Below are positions 1 to 5,564 of a stretch of DNA of 38,012 bases, in pieces. The notes under the pieces were generated by a model. That model worked only from the letters and a program-made list of their open reading frames with translations, was not told where the DNA came from and ran no database searches. The translations under genes and the position numbers were made by a program. The first letter of the stretch is position 1. Every line of letters begins with the position of its first letter. Origin of the DNA: a virus; IMG/VR virus record IMGVR_UViG_3300046756_000343, positions 1-38,012 of that record; one strand, written 5' to 3'.

Positions 1-175
1 CTTTGTTCAAAGCTTCCAGGTATTCAGTCTCAGTTAACTTTAATACTTCTAAACAAAAATGATGTTTAGTTCCCTGGTCCGCGCCTGGACTTTGTAAGTA
101 TCCTGGCACCTGGTCAAGTAACTCTTGACGCTTTGCGCCACCTGGTAAGTATTCTGCTTTAATTGTTTTTGTCAT
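1..175 (-). CDS. Hypothetical protein, N-terminal part only
   Basis: An open frame starts at ATG 175 and runs off the left edge, so only the first 58 residues are visible (begins MTKTIKAEYLPGG). An AGAAAGG ribosome binding site lies upstream, and a sigma70-like promoter (202-230) sits just before that, so this gene probably heads its own transcript. The visible part is polar with no membrane segment or motif I recognise. Its promoter is embedded in the 3' end of the preceding gene, which is typical of this compact region. The function is unknown and the C-terminus is missing. Confidence 0.7.
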   Translation of the reverse strand, partial: MTKTIKAEYLPGGAKRQELLDQVPGYLQSPGADQGTKHHFCLEVLKLTETEYLEALNK

Positions 176-201
176 AATATTCCTTTCTTTGTTATAGGAT
201 T

Positions 202-230
202 ATCCTACTCTACAATCTGTCCGTTGTCAA
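202..230 (-). promoter_or_regulatory. Sigma70-like promoter, TTGACA-N17-TAGGAT
   Basis: Read on the minus strand, TTGACA (225-230) is followed by a 17-bp spacer and TAGGAT (202-207), then AAT. It lies across the last codons of the 115-aa gene and points at the gene starting at 175. The same TTGACA plus TATAGGAT-type -10 recurs at 1989, 2666 and 3000, suggesting a shared early promoter class read by host RNA polymerase. Confidence 0.65.
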
Positions 231-552
231 CCCTTTCAATATTATATTCTGGACCCCACCTACTTTCATCATTCTTAACTTTAGCATAGCCACCTGTTTC
301 CCGTCTTTGTCTGATGAACTCAATCGGTCGACCTTGTTCGATGTTCTCCATGTTTTCAGATAACCATTCGATCTTGCAACCTTGACTACAAAAATATTTA
401 TCTGAGGCATTAAAATAATAATGACCATTGTTGTGTTTATCCATATCTAAATATGCATATCTTCCACGAATTACTCCACGCGATTTTAGAAATCTATCTT
501 GTGTAACTCTAGTATGGCAATGTGGTCCTTGGCAAAAATGTTTGTTTGGCAT
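205..552 (-). CDS. Small Cys/His-rich protein, probable zinc finger
   Basis: This 115-residue protein has a Cys/His cluster at its N-terminus (FCQGPHCH, residues 6-13) and a second cluster, FCSQGCKIEW, near residues 54-63. The spacing resembles TRASH/MYM-type zinc knuckles (F-C-S-x-x-C), so one zinc site is likely. The remainder is charged and has no membrane segment. The start ATG overlaps the stop of the upstream gene by one base (TAATG), which indicates translational coupling. A similar CSxxC element appears in the 45-aa protein at 12253-12390. The role is unknown; nucleic-acid binding is only a guess from the fold type. Confidence 0.7.
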   Translation of the reverse strand: MPNKHFCQGPHCHTRVTQDRFLKSRGVIRGRYAYLDMDKHNNGHYYFNASDKYFCSQGCKIEWLSENMENIEQGRPIEFIRQRRETGGYAKVKNDESRWGPEYNIERVDNGQIVE

Positions 553-746
553 TAGATTGCACTCCTTTTCATTCTTCTCATTTCGCTATAAAGTTCTAAC
601 ATTTGAAACTTGTCGCAAGAATTAATCCATTTAATTAGTTCCTGTCGCATTTCTTTTTGTTCTTCATAAGCTTTTGCTTTGTTGCTACTTATAACTTCAA
701 AATGTTCTTCGTTTTGTTGTGCCATTTTTAGTGCCTCACTTTCCAT
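552..746 (-). CDS. Small helical hypothetical protein
   Basis: This 64-residue, strongly charged protein is rich in Glu, Lys and Met, with few glycines or prolines, and looks mostly alpha-helical and possibly coiled coil. It overlaps the upstream 62-aa gene by 19 bases and the downstream 115-aa gene by one base, so it sits inside a three-gene early operon. I recognise no family. The tight overlaps on both sides are the main reason to believe it is translated. Confidence 0.6.
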   Translation of the reverse strand: MESEALKMAQQNEEHFEVISSNKAKAYEEQKEMRQELIKWINSCDKFQMLELYSEMRRMKRSAI

Positions 747-916
747 GTTGTAGTTGCAGTTCTATAACCATGACTATCTAAGTCATAATAAACATAATAT
801 GGAACACCTTGTTTTGATGTGCCATATCTTGACTTGTCGTCATGCTTACCTTTTCTTGTAATGTGTTTTTTGTGCTTACTAGCCCAATATGTAATGTAAA
901 ATGTTTTGTTTGTCAT
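728..916 (-). CDS. Small basic aromatic-rich hypothetical protein
   Basis: This 62-residue protein is very basic and rich in Tyr, Lys and His (ITYWASKHKKHITRKGKHDD near residues 8-27), with no cysteines. The composition suggests nucleic-acid contact, but no domain is recognisable. The ATG at 916 follows AGAAAGG at good spacing. It is the first gene of the 205-916 operon and lies directly downstream of a promoter overlapped by a 32-bp dyad (935-966), so it is probably tightly regulated. Confidence 0.65.
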   Translation of the reverse strand: MTNKTFYITYWASKHKKHITRKGKHDDKSRYGTSKQGVPYYVYYDLDSHGYRTATTTWKVRH

Positions 917-934
917 ATTATACCTTTCTAAGTT

Positions 935-972
935 ATGTAAGGGATATTATAGGATATCCCTTACATTGTCAA
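935..972 (-). promoter_or_regulatory. Promoter overlapped by a 32-bp perfect dyad (operator candidate)
   Basis: A perfect inverted repeat has 13-bp arms, ATGTAAGGGATAT (935-947) and ATATCCCTTACAT (954-966), around a 6-bp centre TATAGG. On the minus strand TTGACA (967-972) abuts the dyad. The -10 candidates lie inside it: TATAAT at 946-951 with a 15-bp spacer, or TAATAT at 944-949 with 17 bp. A symmetric site covering the -10 and spacer is the classic place for a dimeric repressor. It would control the operon starting at 916. Confidence 0.6.
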
Positions 973-975
973 ACT

Positions 976-1944
976 TTAATTTATACTTTCTTCATATTTT
1001 TTTCTTGCCAATATTTTAGCCTCTCTTGATTGATGTTTATTTTTTAACCCTTTAATCATACTTGCAAGGTTGCTAGGATTATAGATAGTCAATCCTGTTG
1101 AGTTAGTTCTAATTAACTCTGCCTCATCAACTTGTATTCCAAGTTCAGTTGCAAGTTCAATACCCTCTGAAAGATATCTATATGCTTTCAATCCAATTTT
1201 TAATTGATCGCATTGTTTGGTAATACTATCAATCCATGTTTTATGTTTAGATACTAGATTACCTTTTGCAATTCGCCATGCCTCAAATTGTTTGTACTCA
1301 TCTTTGGTACATGCGATTGCTCTTGAACGACAGTAAGAAGTTCCAATGACATCAAGATAGTATTGCTCGTTAAAAGTTTTTGCCATACCTGTATTACCAC
1401 TCTCGCCATTATAACTATGACCACTATATCCAAGTGCTTTCATACACGCGTCAACATGTTTTGTTTTGTGTGGGTTATCTTTGTTCTCGGATTGTTGAGC
1501 AAAAATATCTGGGTTGCAATCCATAGCTTTTAAATCTTCTCTATAATATGCAACTGCAAACTCTTTACCCTCGTCGCCACTATACTCACTACCATTTAGA
1601 TTACCAAATAAACCAAAATCAAAATGTGATTTAGTTTCAGTTATCTCGCCCTCATCATCTTTGTCCTCACTATGAGCAAAGTAAAAGCATTTATCTTTTG
1701 CAACAACATCACAAGGGTTTCCATATTTTTTTTTGAAAGTTCTTAAAGTTGCAACATCTTCTGGTGGATATGATCTCTCAACAACATCAACTGCAAGTCT
1801 ATGTGCTTGTTCATATTGTCTATCAACATCTTCTCTTGCTTGAAGAAATGCCTCTCGTTCTTGCGTGTCCTCATTCTCAAAAACATTTTTTATTTTATTA
1901 AAGAGTTTGTTTCGCAACTCTGTATTCATTCTTATTTTTGTCAT
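976..1944 (-). CDS. Hypothetical protein, 322 aa
   Basis: This 322-residue soluble protein has an acidic central segment and charged helical ends. Its N-terminus (residues 1-60) is rich in Arg/Glu. Four cysteines are scattered and do not form an obvious metal site. I recognise no enzyme motif. The ATG at 1944 follows AGAAAGG. The upstream region carries a dyad and divergent TTGACA boxes (1986-2008), so it may share control with the plus-strand RNA region. Its size and isolated position between promoters suggest an early phage protein of unknown role. Confidence 0.7.
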   Translation of the reverse strand: MTKIRMNTELRNKLFNKIKNVFENEDTQEREAFLQAREDVDRQYEQAHRLAVDVVERSYPPEDVATLRTFKKKYGNPCDVVAKDKCFYFAHSEDKDDEGEITETKSHFDFGLFGNLNGSEYSGDEGKEFAVAYYREDLKAMDCNPDIFAQQSENKDNPHKTKHVDACMKALGYSGHSYNGESGNTGMAKTFNEQYYLDVIGTSYCRSRAIACTKDEYKQFEAWRIAKGNLVSKHKTWIDSITKQCDQLKIGLKAYRYLSEGIELATELGIQVDEAELIRTNSTGLTIYNPSNLASMIKGLKNKHQSREAKILARKKYEESIN

Positions 1945-1985
1945 TTTGACCTTTCTGTTAATTATTTTTATTTTTTTGTTTTATA

Positions 1986-2017
1986 CTATTGACATTCTTT
2001 GTCAATAGGATTATATA
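1986..2017 (+). promoter_or_regulatory. Plus-strand promoter with dyad over the -35, driving the structured RNA region
   Basis: TTGACA (1989-1994), a 17-bp spacer and TATATA (2012-2017, followed by GGAT) form a good sigma70 promoter pointing right, with a predicted start near 2024. The -35 lies in an inverted repeat: CTATTGACA (1986-1994), centre TTCTT, TGTCAATAG (2000-2008). The right arm also supplies a minus-strand TTGACA facing the 322-aa gene, although the spacing to a minus-strand -10 is poor. The site could be an operator shared by divergent transcripts. Confidence 0.6.
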
Positions 2018-2023
2018 GGATTT

Positions 2024-2641
2024 ATTCCCTTTTGCTAATATACGGAATTAAAAAACTCAAATTAGCAGGATTACGGCTAGAAAGGTTTGATCCCGAGTAT
2101 AGCCCACTGATCCCTGATCTACTGGATGGATGCATCCATATAGACCCACGCGATTTATGGGTTCAGTAGATCTGGGATCAGTCATTAATGACTGTGAAGA
2201 TAAACACTATAACACGGCGGACGCTTAAGGGTACCCCGAATGTTGACTGAAGGACAGGGCGTCAACTCCCCGCGTAGCATAGTGACTGATCAGTAAAATT
2301 TTATGGATCTACAATGCTCTACCATTGTAGGTCCTAAGATTATTATTTGCTGGACCCTGACAGGTGATAACCTGTTAGGCCTGTTGCCCGGGCTGTTAAA
2401 ATAAAGCACGCCGGCCTCAACTCAGGGTCCTGCTAATGATGACCAAGTTAGGGGTACATATCTTGCCTATGGCATTTCCCTGGACCTAAGCAGTGACCGA
2501 AAGGTAGCGTCGATACTTGGACCAGTTGCGCTGGCTTCCCTGATCAGGATTGCGCAGCTGGTATATGAATTGTGGCCCATTGGTCTTGGACGCTATGCGC
2601 GGCACGCGTTAGGAATAATCTCGGGTGAGACCTACCGAGAG
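2024..2641 (+). ncRNA. Candidate large structured noncoding RNA (about 620 nt)
   Basis: No credible reading frame occupies this stretch. It is near 50% G+C by eye in an otherwise roughly 30% G+C genome. Helices seen directly: 2033-2039/2061-2067; 2106-2124/2164-2182 (19 positions, one T/T mismatch), enclosing hairpins 2126-2139 and 2143-2148/2158-2163; 2242-2247/2261-2266; 2305-2316/2323-2334 (12 bp, 6-nt loop); 2352-2360/2422-2430, enclosing 2361-2365/2370-2374 and 2377-2381/2413-2417; 2443-2448/2515-2520; 2521-2531/2552-2562 (11 bp), enclosing 2539-2548; 2619-2624/2635-2640. A short GAAA tetraloop hairpin lies at 2496-2505. Wobbles T2308/G2331, T2526/G2557 and G2143/T2163 are G-U only in a plus-strand RNA. 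A promoter at 1989-2017 points into it. I do not recognise tRNA, tmRNA, RNase P RNA or a group I/II intron. Length and complexity recall large phage RNAs such as GOLLD or ROOL, but I cannot assign it to either. The 3' end is uncertain. Confidence 0.6.
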
Positions 2642-2643
2642 CC

Positions 2644-2665
2644 ACAAGCAGCAAGCAACAAGCGC
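2644..2665. repeat. AAGCnnC 7-bp repeat array A
   Basis: About three units of the AAGCnnC heptamer end in the palindrome CAAGCGCTTG (2659-2668), which runs directly into the -35 box of the next promoter. The same unit forms arrays at 2948-2994 and 3764-3914. Arrays A and B both sit immediately upstream of a plus-strand TTGACA, so protein binding next to the promoter is a reasonable inference. Confidence 0.65.
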
Positions 2666-2694
2666 TTGACAGCTGGTGAAGGATAATATAGGAT
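2666..2694 (+). promoter_or_regulatory. Sigma70-like promoter, TTGACA-N17-TAGGAT
   Basis: TTGACA (2666-2671), a 17-bp spacer and TAGGAT (2689-2694) match the promoter at 202-230 in form. The site lies between repeat array A and the 47-aa gene starting at 2719, whose AGAAAG ribosome binding site lies just downstream. It would start a second plus-strand transcript after the structured RNA region. Confidence 0.6.
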
Positions 2695-2718
2695 TAATAT
2701 AGAAAGTGAGAAATACAT

Positions 2719-2862
2719 ATGAAAAAAGACGAAGAGTTTATAAGTACTTTAATAAATAACAACCTAACTAAGATTGCACATTGCATGGAGGAGATCCTGC
2801 GGATGGTGAAGGCTGATCAGGAAAAGATGGCGAAAAGGTTCCCGGATGAAGATAAAGAATAA
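2719..2862 (+). CDS. Small hypothetical protein, 47 aa
   Basis: An ATG at 2719 after AGAAAGTGAG opens a 47-residue frame beginning MKKDEEFISTLINNN. The product is charged and looks helical (a heptad-like run through ITxxMEEILRMVKADQ), with a single Cys and no membrane segment. It sits directly behind the promoter at 2666-2694 and overlaps the next gene by 17 bases in another frame. I recognise no family. Start signals and position support it; the short length keeps confidence moderate. Confidence 0.55.
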   Translation: MKKDEEFISTLINNNLTKIAHCMEEILRMVKADQEKMAKRFPDEDKE

Positions 2863-3049
2863 CGATCTTACCCATTATTTCTTGCGGCCGCATAACCAGC
2901 TGCCGCAAGGTTACCTGGACCATTGCAAGAAATTTTTTAAAGAGTTAAGCCTGAAGCAGCAAGCGGCAAGCGAAAAGCAACAAGCCGCAAGCCGGGACCT
3001 TGACAAGTCACCTGAACCATGTTATAGGATAATAAAGGAGAAATTATGA
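2846..3049 (+). CDS. Small hypothetical protein with repeat-derived C-terminus
   Basis: This 67-residue frame starts at ATG 2846 and stops at TGA in an ATGA overlap with the GP88-like gene. Residues 1-34 look like ordinary protein. Residues about 35-50 (LKQQAASEKQQAAS) are the direct translation of AAGCnnC array B. The last ~17 residues are encoded by the promoter and ribosome binding site of the next gene. The repeat may have inserted at the 3' end of a shorter gene and extended it. It could also be read-through without function. No family is recognised. Confidence 0.45.
   Translation: MKIKNNDLTHYFLRPHNQLPQGYLDHCKKFFKELSLKQQAASEKQQAASRDLDKSPEPCYRIIKEKL
2948..2994. repeat. AAGCnnC 7-bp repeat array B
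   Basis: Six to seven AAGCnnC-like units (AAGCAGC, AAGCGGC, AAGCGAA, AAGCAAC, AAGCCGC) end a few bases before TTGACA at 3000. The unit length of 7 is not a multiple of 3, and the unit contains no stop codon in any forward frame, so open frames cross it by default. It translates as KQQAAS in the 67-aa ORF. Confidence 0.65.
3000..3028 (+). promoter_or_regulatory. Sigma70-like promoter for the GP88-like gene
   Basis: TTGACA (3000-3005), a 17-bp spacer and TATAGG (3023-3028, within TATAGGATAATA) are followed by AAAGGAG and ATG at 3046. It lies inside the 3' end of the 67-aa ORF. It repeats the TTGACA / TATAGGAT arrangement seen at 202, 1989 and 2666. Confidence 0.6.
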
Positions 3050-3645
3050 AAGTTACAGAAGCATTAAAAATAACAGACTCATTCACTAGAACCTCTAAGA
3101 TGCCTGGCTTAAGTTACAGCCTGCCAGCGTGGGCCTGCCAGACTGGCTCCAAGCTCAGGAAGGTTAAGACTTCACCGTGTTATGGCTGTTATGCATTAAA
3201 AGGAAATTATACTAGGTACCCTGCAATCAGGGAAGCGCAATATAGAAGGCTGGACGCTATCAGTAATCCTAAATGGGTTCAAGCAATGGCCGCTGTTATC
3301 AAGCGTCAAAAATGGTTTAGATGGCATGACGCGGGAGATGTACAATCTCATGAGCATATGGCAAAAATTATTGAAGTATGCAAGCTCACACCTGACACCA
3401 AACACTGGTTACCAACTCAAGAGCGGCAATACCTGCCAGCGCCTGAAGAGGTTCCAGCAAATTTAATTATTAGGTTATCCGCTGCACGTGTAGACGGGAC
3501 CGCTGGCAACGCCTGGTCGCATTCGTCAACAGTGGTGACCGATGGGAGCCCGAGCTGTCCAGCGCCTAATCAGGGCGGCCAGTGTTTAGACTGTCGAGCA
3601 TGCTGGAATAAAGATATAAAAAATGTTAGTTATGGTAAACACTAA
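3046..3645 (+). CDS. GP88-like phage protein, 199 aa
   Basis: This Cys-rich 199-residue protein resembles the phage gene 88 family (Pfam GP88, named for a mycobacteriophage protein of unknown function). Visible features: an S-P-C-Y-G-C-Y-A motif near residues 43-50; WHDAGD near residue 95; WLPTQER near 122; and a C-terminal cluster CPAPNQGGQCLDCRACW around residues 170-186. Cysteine pairs at both ends suggest a metal or Fe-S site, which is inference. The start is well supported by AAAGGAG and an ATGA overlap with the preceding ORF. G+C is higher than in neighbouring minus-strand genes, consistent with a separate origin for this block. Confidence 0.75.
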   Translation: MKVTEALKITDSFTRTSKMPGLSYSLPAWACQTGSKLRKVKTSPCYGCYALKGNYTRYPAIREAQYRRLDAISNPKWVQAMAAVIKRQKWFRWHDAGDVQSHEHMAKIIEVCKLTPDTKHWLPTQERQYLPAPEEVPANLIIRLSAARVDGTAGNAWSHSSTVVTDGSPSCPAPNQGGQCLDCRACWNKDIKNVSYGKH

Positions 3646-3647
3646 AA

Positions 3648-3872
3648 ATGACATTTGTTTTCAAACATCCAAAATTTTACAGAATCCCTAGGGATAAAAC
3701 GGATCAGGTCATTAGCCGCGAAGACTCGACGGAGGCTAGAAGGCGTGCACCTGGTCCGGGCCAAAGCCACAAGCCTAAAGCAGCAAGCAACAAGCCTGAA
3801 GCAACAAGCAGCAAGCAAGAAGCATCAAGCCCCAAGCTCTTGAAGAAACAAGCAACAAGCAGCAAGCCCTGA
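3648..3872 (+). CDS. Possible small ORF running into repeat array C (doubtful)
   Basis: A 74-residue frame begins 2 bases after the GP88-like stop. Residues 1-37 (MTFVFKHPKFYRIPRD at the start) could be genuine coding sequence. The second half is a translation of the AAGCnnC array (KPKAASNKPEATSSK type). Other frames through the array are equally open, so length is no evidence here. There is no clear ribosome binding site. It may be a short real gene elongated by repeats, or noncoding. Confidence 0.3.
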   Translation: MTFVFKHPKFYRIPRDKTDQVISREDSTEARRRAPGPGQSHKPKAASNKPEATSSKQEASSPKLLKKQATSSKP

Positions 3873-3914
3873 GCAACAAGCCTCAAGCTTAAAGCCGCAA
3901 GCGGCAAGCTCTTG
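3764..3914. repeat. AAGCnnC 7-bp repeat array C (largest)
   Basis: Roughly 18-20 degenerate units of AAGCnnC cover about 150 bp between convergent genes (AAGCAGC, AAGCAAC, AAGCCTG, AAGCATC, AAGCCGC, AAGCGGC and others, with AAGCTCTTG twice). It extends into the 3' end of the VRR-NUC gene on the minus strand and of a weak ORF on the plus strand. Arrays A and B carry the same unit. Function is unknown; iteron-like protein binding, a replication or packaging site, or a mobile repeat are possibilities. Confidence 0.75.
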
Positions 3915-4193
3915 CACATCCTTTCCCTCATAAAGTTTTACGTCTCTAGAGACGAGGTGCTTTACTATGATAAAAGTATTCTTAGGATGTTTCACATGAA
4001 AGGCAATTTGGTGCGGTGAAAGTCTTATTTTGTTACTATTCGTTACTTTCAGTTCTAAGGTAAAAAAAGTGTTATTTTTGTTATAACACAATACATCTGG
4101 TATGCCTGGAAGGCTTAAATTTTCTATGCGATTGAATTGTATATTAGTCCAAGATTTTTTGATTTCTTGGTAAAATTTATGCTCTGGTTTCAA
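3825..4193 (-). CDS. VRR-NUC family nuclease
   Basis: This 122-residue protein matches the VRR-NUC branch of PD-(D/E)XK nucleases, which in phages act on DNA ends or junctions. Visible core: N-terminal helix with acidic residues (E9-E10 area); G-I-P-D at 30-33, where D33 would be the catalytic Asp; and L-E-L-K at 46-49 supplying the E-x-K pair. H57 and the following strand fit the fold. The start appears to be TTG at 4193, because a stop lies only a few codons upstream and no ATG is available. The last ~26 residues (AACGFKLEACCSGLAACC type) are translated from repeat array C, so the natural C-terminus was probably shorter. Confidence 0.7.
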   Translation of the reverse strand: MKPEHKFYQEIKKSWTNIQFNRIENLSLPGIPDVLCYNKNNTFFTLELKVTNSNKIRLSPHQIAFHVKHPKNTFIIVKHLVSRDVKLYEGKDVQELAACGFKLEACCSGLAACCLFLQELGA

Positions 4194-4205
4194 CGTAACA
4201 GGTAT

Positions 4206-4490
4206 TTACGGAAGTATTAGTTTTTTTCTTTTTTTCGGCATGATATTAGGTTGAGTTACATCCATTTGATGTATCATTTTAGTAGCTTGACCCATTTCCG
4301 CAACTTCAACTCTAGGTACAATTACTAGTCTATGTGTTTCCATAGAGCCTATAAGTTTATTCTCCATAAGTCTTATTCCTTGAATATCGTAAAACTTACC
4401 ATTAGGCATAGCTACCTGTATTCTAGCATTTTGAGCTACAGGAGATCTGTTAAACTTTGCTAATATCTGAGCTAAAAATTTACCTGTCAT
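4206..4490 (-). CDS. Hypothetical protein, 94 aa
   Basis: This 94-residue protein begins MTGKFLAQILAKF and ends in a basic tail (PKKRKKLILP). The middle (residues 22-60) looks beta-rich, with a pattern like a small barrel (RIQVAMPNGKFYDIQGIRL). The start overlaps the upstream sulfotransferase stop as ATGA, so it is cotranslated with that gene. I recognise no family, and the sulfotransferase neighbour does not settle its role. Confidence 0.65.
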   Translation of the reverse strand: MTGKFLAQILAKFNRSPVAQNARIQVAMPNGKFYDIQGIRLMENKLIGSMETHRLVIVPRVEVAEMGQATKMIHQMDVTQPNIMPKKRKKLILP

Positions 4491-5038
4491 AATTTCTTTT
4501 CGTAACCAAAATGTTTAAAATCATTATCGTGTATATCATCTACGAGATGTTTTAATTCTTCGGTGTAATATTGCTTATAATCTACCTTCTTTGACTGATA
4601 TATATAACCTAAATCAGAATATCTTTCAACAATATTAATTTTTTCTGCTATATAGTTAAAATCTTTTTCTAAATTTTCAAACTTTCCAACAAAAGAAAGT
4701 GGTATTTTACCATTTAAATTTAATAATCTAAATTGTGTAGGTTCTTTGTCTAAGATAAAATCTTTGAAAGGCTTGTCTATGTAACCTAATCTAGATAAAA
4801 AATTGTAATGACTTACAACTCTAGAATAAGGGTTTCTAACAAAAGTAAATGAGAAATACTGAGATCCATTGTATTTATCCCAAGTAACATCTACTGGGAC
4901 ATGTGTTATTGATCTAGTTATTCTAGGTTCATTAACGTGCGCTGTATCTGCATATTTTAATAATATGTCATTTATACTTGAGCCTGCTGTTTTAGGCATG
5001 TGGTAAAACATGAAATTATGTTTTGTGCTGTAAATCAT
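4487..5038 (-). CDS. Sulfotransferase (Sulfotransfer_2-like)
   Basis: This 183-residue enzyme carries both PAPS-binding signatures of carbohydrate sulfotransferases. The 5'-phosphosulfate loop is M-P-K-T-A-G-S-S at residues 14-21; the 3'-phosphate motif F-V-R-N-P-Y-S-R is at 66-73, with the usual VVSHYNF helix after it. The family moves sulfate from PAPS to a sugar hydroxyl. The Sulfotransfer_2 group includes heparan and chondroitin sulfotransferases, but the acceptor here is unknown. The start at 5038 keeps the typical short lead before the P-loop and overlaps the dioxygenase gene by 23 bases. It is shorter than animal members because it lacks their membrane anchor. Confidence 0.85.
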   Translation of the reverse strand: MIYSTKHNFMFYHMPKTAGSSINDILLKYADTAHVNEPRITRSITHVPVDVTWDKYNGSQYFSFTFVRNPYSRVVSHYNFLSRLGYIDKPFKDFILDKEPTQFRLLNLNGKIPLSFVGKFENLEKDFNYIAEKINIVERYSDLGYIYQSKKVDYKQYYTEELKHLVDDIHDNDFKHFGYEKKL

Positions 5039-5564
5039 TATCCTTATCTAACCAATCTATTAACAAATGTACCCTATCAATATCTGAATTATTTTCTACG
5101 GAATGGTATTTGTCGTTGTTATCTATTTCTACAACTTCGCCTTCTTGCAAATTTCTTTTTTCTTCATCAATAGTAAAAATACATTCAGGGTCTGTAACTA
5201 TTGGAATATGTATTCTATGAATAGCTGCAAAAAAGTCTCCAATATCTTTGTGTCTACTAATTATTTTTTTAGAGGGTAGGTTAATTAACATAGCTGTTGC
5301 CATAATACCTGGACCTATTTTATTTGTTAAAAGTGAATTTACTATAAGTAGTTCGTTTTTATATTTTTTAGATTCATCATATATCTTAGGTTTGCCTATA
5401 ACTTTTTCATCCCAAATTAGTGGTATGGTTTTAGTTTGTTTATGTACATCAAAAGTTTTTTGTCTAAAATCATAACTGTTCCAATTATCCTCTGTATATT
5501 CTAGAGCTTTACTTTTAATACTAGAAACATCTATGTGAGCGTGTGTTTTAAAATTAAATTCCAT
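5016..5564 (-). CDS. Aspartyl/asparaginyl beta-hydroxylase-like dioxygenase
   Basis: This 182-residue protein fits the Asp/Asn beta-hydroxylase family, Fe(II)/2-oxoglutarate enzymes with a jelly-roll core. The iron triad is visible as H105-x-D107 (SRHKDIGDF) and H144 (NDKYHSVENNSD), with R154 positioned to hold 2-oxoglutarate. The sequence H-S-V-E-N-N-S-D-x-D-R is a family hallmark. It is encoded between two sulfotransferases, with start and stop overlapping both, so the three are probably one translational unit. The substrate is unknown: a protein side chain or a small molecule are both possible. Confidence 0.75.
   Translation of the reverse strand: MEFNFKTHAHIDVSSIKSKALEYTEDNWNSYDFRQKTFDVHKQTKTIPLIWDEKVIGKPKIYDESKKYKNELLIVNSLLTNKIGPGIMATAMLINLPSKKIISRHKDIGDFFAAIHRIHIPIVTDPECIFTIDEEKRNLQEGEVVEIDNNDKYHSVENNSDIDRVHLLIDWLDKDNDLQHKT

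Noticed and set aside
2024-2641. Group I/II intron, RNase P RNA, tmRNA or tRNA explanation for the structured region
   Set aside because: I see no intron core in a split gene, no recognisable RNase P or tmRNA conserved motifs, and no tRNA T-arm/CCA pattern. The HNH gene is far away.
2024-3049. Retron-type msr/msd element
   Set aside because: No reverse transcriptase is encoded anywhere in the window.
2644-3914. CRISPR array
   Set aside because: The repeat is a degenerate 7-mer with no unique spacers and no cas genes (the RecB-like nuclease at 7578 lacks a Cas4 cysteine set).
3655-3931. Two further open frames over repeat array C on both strands
   Set aside because: The stop-free 7-bp repeat opens every frame; the products are only low-complexity repeat translations.
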